A DNA stretch of 64,000 nucleotides. It comes from Tricholoma matsutake. Its lineage: Eukaryota > Basidiomycota > Agaricomycetes > Agaricales > Tricholomataceae. The stretch spans positions 930,001 through 994,000 of the forward strand of contig AP026549.1 of NCBI GenBank assembly GCA_026075535.2, read 5' to 3'. The notes under the pieces were generated by a model. It searched no databases. It saw nothing but the letters and a program-made list of their open reading frames with translations, and was not told the DNA's origin. Position 1 is the stretch's first letter, and each line of letters starts with the position of its first letter. Shown piece by piece: positions 56,803-64,000 of this stretch. The translations under genes and the position numbers were made by a program.

Positions 56803-57942
56803 TCAACATGGGACTGGTTCTGGCGAAGTGGGTACCAATATTGGAGTAGGCAGGTTTGGTGTAGGAATTTGGATGGGAATGTTGGTGGTGAGGGAATTAT
56901 CATCAGGGTCAGCATCAATAGGATGAAGCTCATGGTCTTGAATTGAAGGCTCATCAACTGGTTCCACTACAGCTGGATTCAGCTGGGGTTGTGGGGGGAC
57001 AGGTGTATGACCATCATGAGTTTTGACAAACTTGACATGATATGAACTATAAACCTTTTGTGTTTCTCGGTGGTAACATCGGTATGTCTTCAATTTATAT
57101 TCATACCTAATGAGGAGGATGCACTCTAAAGAATGCTTGTAGACTTTGGGATTATGTTGGTTCTGGATGAAGACATACACTTTACATCCAATTTCCATCA
57201 TGTAAGAATAATCAGGTTTGTGCCCATGCCATTTCTCCCATGGTGTATTACCATTAAGTGAACAAGTTGTAGTTTTGGCATGTAAATGAGTGGCAGTTAA
57301 GTATAACTTGTCCCATAGGAAGGTAGGCAAGTTTGCATAGAGGCATATAGTATGTGCTTTTCCCATCAATGTCCAGTGCATGCACTCGACATGACCAATA
57401 TGGGCAGAGGTGTAAGGCACAGTAAATTTGTGGTCTATTCCATGTGACTGGAGCCACGCTTCCATTTGGTGGGTCTGGAGTTCACTATTATCAGTGATAT
57501 ATGTGCCAACATGAAGACCTGTCTCATTCTCCCAGGCCACTTCCCAAGCTTGGAGTTCATGGAAGGCATCACTCTTGAGTTTAAGGGGAATGGACCATGG
57601 ATGTGATGTGTAGTCATCAACTCTATTCATAATGCATGAATTCCCAGCTCGTGATTTTACAGTGTGTGGTCCTGATAAATCTACCCAGACTTTCTCCAGT
57701 TTATGTGTTGCCTTATGCCCCTCCCCCTCCATATGCTTCTTGGGAACAGGTGATTGAGTCTGTTTTCCAAGGATGCAGGATTCACATTTAGGGGGCTTAA
57801 ACAAGGATTGCATGGGCATACCTGCAATGGAACCACTCCTGGCCATGTCTTGCAAGGCTTGGTAATTCACATGCCTGAAATGATGATGCCAAGTAATGAT
57901 GTTGGGAGAATTATGGACAGTGAGTGCATGTTCCGTGGTCAT
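56803..57942 (-). pseudogene. Copia gag-pre-integrase and integrase
   Basis: A 379-codon open frame. TWHHHFRHVNYQALQDMARS and CESCILGKQ form the zinc region. The core has VDLSGPHTV, ITDNSELQTHQMEAWLQSHG and HIGHVECMHWTLMGKA, so the D-D-E triad is present; the usual E-R-M-H is E-C-M-H. Then NGNTPWEKWHGHKPDYSYM and a Pro/acidic linker to RT. This is the best preserved element frame in the window, but it ends in a stop before RT. Confidence 0.8.
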
Positions 57943-57990
57943 GGCTTGCAGTGTGAGGGCATAGAGGTGTTTATTCTGGAGGAGAGTTCC

Positions 57991-58737
57991 TCATGCTATA
58001 CAAGCACCAGTCGACTTATTGGTGATCCAGCAAGATGAAGAGCTATCCCTCATAAGTGAACTGACAGAGATTAGATGCACTGCCACATTTGGAACATAGA
58101 GTGCATTACATAAGAAAATTGATGCACCCCAAGTGATGCGTAACTTGATATTGCCCATGCCAATGGCCGCAATGGAGGACCCCCCCACACCTTTAACCCC
58201 ATGTGAAGCAATTGGGCAAAGATTGATGAAGTCCCCACAGTCAGGGGTAAGGTGAATAGTTGCACCAGTGTCGATGTAGAATGGGCACTCTGTAAATGAG
58301 ATGGTGGTGCATTGAGTCTGGTTGAGGGGAGTAACTGTGAGCACCTCCTCCTTAGTTGGGACAGAGTTTTGGACCCAGTCAACCAACGTAGATAGGTCCT
58401 CCTCAAGTACGAGCCACCCCTCATACTCAGCATCCTCTATTGTAGCATGGGGAAGCAGCTCACTAGCAAGGCCAGCAAATTCAGTAGAAGTCATTTGAGC
58501 AGTGGACAAAACACTGGAATCAAGCATGACTGTAAATGCGTGACCAGTACTATCCTTCATAGTGACAGGGATCTTGGGAGGTGACTTTGTTGTGCCATTT
58601 CCAGACTTCTTCTGCTCATACGCCAACCTCTTTGCTGCTTTAGATTGTTTGATAGTTTTGCCCTCCATGCCTCCCCCTTTAGAGATGCAATATGGGATGG
58701 AGTGTCCAGGGCACTTGCAGTTGCTACAGGTCACAGT
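57991..58737 (-). pseudogene. Copia zinc knuckle and protease
   Basis: Starts at the knuckle CSNCKCPGHSIPYC (CCHC), then a Lys-rich linker and a protease active site FYIDTGATIHLTPDCGDF with intact D-T-G. LRITWGASIFLCNALYVP follows, as in Copia proteases. The frame is cut at 58737 by the solo LTR; the gag part continues at 59167. Confidence 0.75.
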
Positions 58738-58742
58738 GGAAG

Positions 58743-59161
58743 TATAAGGGCAACCTCAGCCTCTAGCAAAGGGAAATCTGAAGTTAAAATTATACTACAT
58801 AGTACAGGGATTGGAGGTGCACCTAGCAAAGGGAAATCCGAAGAGAAAACTCTAAGGACCCCTTTGCCAATGCCCAGTATATGTGAAAACTGCAAAAATC
58901 AAATCTAAAAATAGAAAAGGTGGAGATAGGCAGATCGAGGCCGCCGAATGACATCATACCAAGTGATAGATGTCAGAAGGGGTGCTCCGCCTCTAAATAT
59001 AAAACTGTCAACATGTACAAATGTGATAGAAGGGGGGAATTAGTAATAAAATAAGGAAAAATCATAGAAAATGGAAAATTTGAGGAAATGAAGTGAGGAA
59101 AAATATAGGACGAATGTAAAAAATAGGAAAAAAACATGAGGCATCCCCTAGTCCCCTTACA
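58743..59161 (-). mobile_element. Solo LTR of the Gypsy-1 family in Copia gag
   Basis: 419 bp, TATAAGGG to CCCCTTACA, same orientation as 8319-8743. Perfect 5-bp duplication GGAAG at 58738-58742 and 59162-59166. Removing it restores the reading frame up to the zinc knuckle. Confidence 0.9.
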
Positions 59162-59166
59162 GGAAG

Positions 59167-59876
59167 TGAATCGAGGGGGTTTAGAGCTGGCAGCAAGAGT
59201 GACACAATTATGGTGGACATGATTATTGTTCTCGTGGAGGGATTGTTCATTCTCTAAGAATAAATGAATGTCCTTGGAAGTATAAGGTGTGGATTCGGTC
59301 GACACCAAGATGTCTCAAGAAATAATGGAATGGGCATGGGGAAAATGAAGACTGAGGGATACAGCACAGTAAGTCAGAAGTGATCTTCCCCATGGCAAAT
59401 GCTCACTCAATGAGTCCACAGATCTTCTCTGCCATTTTGGGTAAGGGAGTGTTGGTGGTGCACTGTATAGAGAGTGCCTGTTGTAATAGAGTGACTTGGC
59501 AAACTGGCCCAGCCTTCTGGTGACAAGTTTGAAGAATTTCCCAATTCTCCTGTGCAGTCTTGGAAGGGCTTATGAAAGGGCGCTCAGAGGGCGCCATTCC
59601 AGATGCAATGACAGTGTATGCAAGATGGGAATTAGCCATCCAGTTAGAATGGTCTTGAGGCTCTGTAAGCATCAGCTTTTTCAAGTTGCCAGTAATGTAT
59701 TCAGACAACCCATTGAGGAAAAGTGTAATAGTAATGTCTTTGCACCATTCTTTGTAGTTAGATTTAAGTTTATCGAGCTTCACACCAGTATAGTGTGTGG
59801 AAAGTTGAATAAGGGAGACAGATGGAAATTTTGTTTCCTGGGAAGTCATCTCTGGGGAGTTTGACATACTAGGGTC
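59167..59876 (-). pseudogene. Copia Gag N-terminal part
   Basis: ATG at 59867: MSNSPEMTSQETKFPSVSLI, then YKEWCKDITITLFLNGLSEY, SNWMANSHLAYTVIASGM and QENWEILQTCHQKAGPV, the UBN2/Copia-gag pattern. A stop follows at 59404; further sequence (STESTPYTSKDIHLFLENE) is read in another frame to 59170. Confidence 0.75.
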
Positions 59877-60029
59877 CTAAGAGGTTGAAGACAGGAAGGG
59901 GGGGGGGCTGGTGCGTGAGGCAACAAAGAGATAGAAATGTGGCGGAAAACCAGAACATGTCCAGATAAGATAAGATCAAAAATAGAGGGTGATCAAACAT
60001 CAATCAAAGGAGACAATCCCAGATCATCA

Positions 60030-61077
60030 AGTGGCTAAGGAGGATTTCTATTGTCACTTAAAGGTGACAGAAGTGGCCTGAGGCATCGAAGCAGTCATAA
60101 AATGGGTAGACAACTTCATCATCCTACATTACCCCTCTCATTGCTTACCCAATGGATCCTACCAATACACATACACTGCTGAGCTCGTTTGGGAGATTGC
60201 TGAAGAGCTGGGCTGGCCATGGGTTCCCACAAAATTTGTGGACTTCACGTTGGCTTTCATGTACATCGGTTTTTGGTGGGACCTAGCGGCAAAGACAGTA
60301 GAGTTGCCTGAAAAGAAGATAATGAAGTACTTAGACCAAATATTTGTCTGGACCCAGGGATCCACTCATACTGCGAAGGAGGCAGAGAAGGTGATAGGCA
60401 TGCTGAATCATGTCTGTTTAGTGGTGCCAGAAGGACGTTCTCGAATGGTCTCCCTGTATAACTTTCAGGGTGGTTTCAAATCAAACCAATCCCAGGAGGT
60501 GAAGCACAAGCTTTCAGCAACCACAGCAGAAGATGTGAACTGGTGGAGGCGACGTTTGGGCGACAGATTTGTGGGCATGAAGATAATCCAGCCGCCTGAA
60601 CCATCACAGATGAAACTTTTCATAGATGCATCCACAGGGTGGGGCATTGGACTGATCATTGACGACAAATGGCTGGCATGGCAGTTCAAAAAAGGATGGA
60701 ATTTGGAGGGGCGAGAGATCAGATGGAGCAAAATGGTGGCAGTGGAACTCACATTTTGGACATTAGTCATGGCTAAAGTCTCGAATGCACACATCATCCT
60801 ACGCTCAGACAATCAAGGGGTTGTTGGGGCACTAAAAGCAGGCAGATCTCAGGGCATCCAGCAGAACACCATTTTGCGCGAGATTGTCAGACTCATTCTG
60901 GACCACGGTCTATGGATTTCCACAATATGGATCCCCACATCAGAGAATCCTGCAGACGCCCCATCAAGAGGTGTATTTGCGGACAAGAGGTCACTATATG
61001 CATTTCCTCCAAGAATTCCTTTCCATTTAGCAAAGTTTGTACATAATGCAGTAGACTATCACAATAAACAATTGTAA
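60030..61077 (+). pseudogene. DIRS-like element 2 RT C-terminus and RNase H
   Basis: From about 60030 the frame reads AVIKWVDNFIILHYPS; the family has W-V-D-D, so the second catalytic Asp is Asn. The open 279-codon frame from 60238 continues IGFWWDLAAKTVELPEKKI, GMLNHVCLVVPEGRS, then RNase H: KLFIDASTGWGIGLII (Asp), VAVELTFWTLVM (Glu), ILRSDNQGVVGALKAGRSQG (Asp), and WIPTSENPADAPSRG at the end, with all RNase H acids intact. A stop lies upstream at about 60077. Confidence 0.75.
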
Positions 61078-61161
61078 TAACGATCTCAACGTGAGAACTT
61101 GTGACAATTAGTCACAGAACAAGGCCACTCACAACATACCCACAACCCTCGCACCCCGTCA

Positions 61162-62776
61162 ATGCCTCCCATCTGGACACCGCAGCTCCTTTCCCATACC
61201 AGCAACAGTTTTTCTCATGTGGTACAACAGCACAGCATGCAGCTAGCATGCCACCATACTCGGCCACAACCATATACTTCACAGAGTCTGGTGCCACACA
61301 TGAAACTACCCCACATTCCCTCAGCAATACCACAGGCACTACAAATGGCTATGGACAAAGTCCAAAATGCAGCGGTAAGCGACTCGACACATAGAAAGGA
61401 TGCAAGCAGGCTGCAAGAGTACCTCAACTTCTGCGAGAGCTTGGGGATCAACCATGCGAACATGCTTCCAGCTCAGGAGGACCTACTCATGGCTTGGGCC
61501 ACCTCTTATGCAGGGTGTTTCGCTGGGAAGACCGTTGGTGCCAAGATCTCGGCGATCAGGAAGGAACACAAGAGGCGAGGATTGCCATGGCTAGGAGGAG
61601 CCCGGTTGCATCAGACCATCAAAGGTGTCAAGGAACTTAGACCTCAATTGTCATTCCGCCCCAAGAGGGCTCCAGTCTCTATTGCAATGTTGATGGATCT
61701 CAATAAGGCACTCAGCAGGTCTTCTGGCCTTGATATTTGCATTTGGGCGATATGCCTCCTATCTTTCTTCAGCCAGTTGTGCAGCGGCTGTAAGGGGACT
61801 AGGGGGGTGCCCTGTGTGTTTTTCCTATTTTTTATGTTCGTCCCATATTTTTCCCCACCTCATTTCCTTCTATTCTTCATTTTCTATGATTTTTCCGGAT
61901 TTTATTACTAATTTTCCCTTGCTATCATGTTTGTATATGTTGACACTTTTATATTTAGAGGCGGAGTACCCCTTCCGACACATACCCCTTGGTATGATGT
62001 CATTCGGCGGCCTTGATCCGCCTATCTCCGCTTTTTTCTATTTTTAGGTTATATTTGATTTTTGTCGTCTTCACATATACTGGGCATCAGCAAGGGGATC
62101 CTTAGAGTTTTCTCTTCGGATTTCCCTTTGCTAGGTGCGCCCCCAATGCCTGTATTATGTAGTATAATTTTAACTTCGGATTTCCCTTTGCTAGAGGCTT
62201 AGGTTGCCCTTATAGCGGCGAACTGCTACCTCCTACCCAACATTTGGAAATGTTCAATCCTCGTCATTAGGCCACTTTCTCCAACATAGCAGAGTCTACA
62301 GCACAGAATGGAGCATATAATCTCCACCTACCATGGTCGAAAACCCAGAAAGCTCATGGAGACGACATCTGGATCCCACATCAGGAGGCGCCGCTGGACC
62401 CTATTCACGCCATTCACAAGCATTACATCAAGAACAAGCTAGACTTAGAACACCCTATAGCCACACATTGCAACACCCATAATAGGCTGGTTACACTTAC
62501 CAGATCCAAATTCATCCGTCGGGTCAACCACATTCTCCGGGCAACAAACAAAGGCTACCCCCGTGTCACAGGCCACTGCTTCCGCATTGGAGGAACCACT
62601 TTCTACCTGGTCTCAGGTGTTCCACCCGATATGGTGAGGAAGTTTGGGCACTGGCAATCACAGGCATTTTCAGAATACTGGCGCTGCCTTGATTATCTGG
62701 GAGCTATCCATATCGAATTGCTGCTGCTGGATCCAGGTGCAAATCACCCGCAGCAGAGAAGCCTTCCCAAGGCTTG
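61162..62776 (+). pseudogene. DIRS-like element 2 tyrosine recombinase, split by solo LTR
   Basis: N-terminal SAM-like domain: VSDSTHRKDASRLQEYLNFC, FAGKTVGAKISAIRKEHKRR. The catalytic domain begins FFSQLCSGELLPPT; the family has Arg where Cys stands (CGC to TGC), so the first catalytic Arg is lost. After the LTR (61789-62214), ATHCNTHNRLVTLTRSKF and TGHCFRIGGTTFYLVSGVP give the intact H-x-x-R, then FGHWQSQAFSEYWR with His and Tyr. A TAG at about 62269 breaks the frame. It would join circular cDNA to the chromosome. Confidence 0.8.
61789..62214 (+). mobile_element. Solo LTR of the Gypsy-1 family in the recombinase gene
   Basis: 426 bp, TGTAAGGGGAC to GCCCTTATA, opposite orientation to 8319-8743. 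Perfect 5-bp duplication GCGGC (61784-61788, 62215-62219). Excision in thought restores the recombinase frame across SQLCSGELL. Confidence 0.9.
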
Positions 62777-62840
62777 ATTCACATCCCCGGGTGAGTCTTC
62801 GTCACAACTATGACGTGCCTTTGGGCTTGCTTCTCATATG

Positions 62841-63049
62841 GGTGCCCATAGTCATTCCTCAGCTCACCCCTCAACCTGACAGGATGGAATCCGTTTTCCT
62901 GGTCACTGGTTTGGAATCATAGATTCCATTTCTTGGATCCCAGCCTGTTGTGTTCACCCCCAGAATCATTAGTATGTTGAACTTAGATTAGATTTGTAAC
63001 CACACTCGCATATCCCAATGTATCTAGCAATTCTACCCATTGCAAAAGT
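62841..63049 (+). repeat. B1 repeat of DIRS-like element 2
   Basis: 209 bp, GGTGCCC to TTGCAAAAGT, nearly identical to 63407-63615. Confidence 0.85.
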
Positions 63050-63406
63050 GGAGGTAGACAAACGAGGCACAAGTGCAGTGTACAGATGTTTTGCAAGGTA
63101 GAATGTCGACATGTTCGGATCATGTGACTGCACTTCGTTCTTTTCTTCCTACAACCGGCGACGCAGAGCAGCTAGCTCCTTCTATCTCACTGTTACCGAA
63201 TCCGCTTCTGTCATCAAGATTTTTACCCACCCACCCATGTCCCACCCACCTCTGCTCATTAGAGCCATCAGCCTCAGAGACGTGCACCGCCTGATCAGTG
63301 ATGACTCATAAGGACAAAATTGCGCTAGGCCCTCAAAGCTCACAGCATGACTCACAAGTTAAATCTAAGTTGTTCAGACTAATGAGCAGAGTAATAATTG
63401 CGGGTT
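63050..63406 (+). repeat. A2 block of DIRS-like element 2
   Basis: 357 bp between B1 and B2. A matching A1 would be expected at the lost 5' end. Confidence 0.6.
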
Positions 63407-63615
63407 GGTGCCCGTAGTCAGTCCTCAGCTCACCCCTCGACCTGACAGGATGGAATCTATTTTCCTGGTCACTGGTTTGGAATCATAGATTCCATTTCTT
63501 GGATCCCAGCCCATTGTGTTCACCCCCAGAATCATTAGTATGTTGAACTTAGATTAGATTTGTAACCACACTCGCATATCCCAATGTATCTAGCAATTCT
63601 ACCCATTGCAAAAGT
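63407..63615 (+). repeat. B2 repeat of DIRS-like element 2
   Basis: Second copy of B1. Its end marks the 3' end of the element. Confidence 0.85.
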
Positions 63616-64000
63616 TATAGAAGAACTTCTTATCAATTTCTGTCAGCTTGAGGGTGAACATTCTGGGGCAAACATGGCTGAGGCAACCTGGGACACGCTG
63701 ACACGCTTTGGAATCAAAAATCAGGTAGGTCACAAAATGCCTAGACATCATTGATAGCTGTGTTGAACATGTTTCTGCTGCAGATTATGGCATTTATGAC
63801 AGACAATGCATCAAACAATGACATGCTCATCGATGGCATTGTAGAACTTGTGAAGCAGCAAGGTATCTCCTTGAATGGTGATTGGATTTGGCTTTGTTGC
63901 ATGCCGCACACTGTTCACCTTGCAGCTCTCAAAGTAAATATCTAATACACCTCTTCGGTTTGTAATACAAATTTCTAATACTGGCCCAGCTCCTTGAAGG
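63616..64000 (+). pseudogene. hAT transposase fragment, runs off the window
   Basis: Frame EELLINFCQLEGEHSG-like, then MAEATWDTLTRFGIKNQ, a GT-AG intron at about 63724-63783, IMAFMTDNASNNDML (hAT catalytic Asp region) and MPHTVHLAALK, then another donor-like GTAAAT. The family is not that of hAT-1. DIRS-like element 2 appears to have inserted in or next to this gene. The rest lies beyond 64000. Confidence 0.65.

Larger units (their letters stand above)
55390..59876 (-). mobile_element. Ty1/Copia retrotransposon, no LTRs found
   Basis: The minus strand reads gag, zinc knuckle, protease, gag-pre-integrase, integrase, RT, then part of RNase H; this order (integrase before RT) is Copia. A solo Gypsy-1-family LTR is inserted in gag. 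The 3' end breaks off in RNase H at about 55390 and the 5' side runs into DIRS-like element 2 at 59880-60030, so both LTRs seem lost. Confidence 0.8.
59990..63615 (+). mobile_element. DIRS/Ngaro-like retroelement 2, 5'-truncated
   Basis: The order is the second half of RT, RNase H, tyrosine recombinase (split by a solo LTR), then B1-A2-B2. Gag and the first half of RT are missing because it abuts the Copia element. The 3' end at 63615 lies inside a hAT transposase exon. Its protein sequence is clearly different from DIRS-like element 1, so this is another family. Confidence 0.75.

Overview
Eukaryotic repeat-rich DNA, almost certainly from an agaricomycete (mushroom-forming) basidiomycete. The evidence is KDZ transposases with CxC-type cysteine clusters, DIRS/Ngaro-like tyrosine-recombinase retroelements, chromodomain Gypsy and Copia elements, hAT elements, a Crinkler-type N-terminal domain, and genes with canonical introns of about 45-60 bp. 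A TE-rich, possibly ectomycorrhizal species is an inference. I see no rRNA, no functional tRNA, no CRISPR array and no bacterial feature. All exon boundaries are by eye.

Layout. 0-3.6 kb: tandem repeats and foldback/MITE elements. 3.6-26.2 kb: one DIRS/Ngaro-like retroelement (A1 3622-4104; B1-A2-B2 25451-26195) opened by layered insertions. Gypsy-1 (minus strand, 8319-24702) sits between its RNase H and recombinase. Gypsy-2 (plus, 17110-24297) sits inside the 5' LTR of Gypsy-1 with TSD CTAGC. Three solo LTRs of another family sit in the DIRS element, Gypsy-1 and Gypsy-2. A TIR element with a 9-bp TSD (9362-11379) splits the Gypsy-1 integrase. 26.2-29.2 kb: a retroelement gag relic and unassigned DNA.

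29.2-45.5 kb: a 16.3-kb KDZ-type DNA element with inverted arms of about 950 bp and a perfect 8-bp TSD (GCCAATTC). It carries three KDZ transposase genes or parts (two on plus, one on minus), a GRF-like zinc-finger protein and a small accessory ORF. A 4.2-kb hAT element sits in its left arm, and the right arm preserves the empty site. 45.5-48.4 kb: the only gene-like island, with an intact five-exon 370-aa gene (possible PD-(D/E)XK nuclease fold) and a fragment encoding a Crinkler-like N-terminus. 48.4-52 kb: a local duplication and a 5'-truncated Gypsy-3. 52.3-55.3 kb: an unknown gene interrupted by a 2.1-kb non-autonomous hAT. 55.4-59.9 kb: a Copia element, minus strand. 60.0-63.6 kb: a second DIRS-like element ending in B1-A2-B2. 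63.6-64 kb: a hAT transposase fragment.

Most element genes are dead. Stops are mainly TGA where an Arg codon CGA is expected, and several catalytic residues are lost by changes compatible with C-to-T or G-to-A. The 370-aa gene shows no such damage. This suggests mutation of methylated CpG or a RIP-like process directed at repeats.
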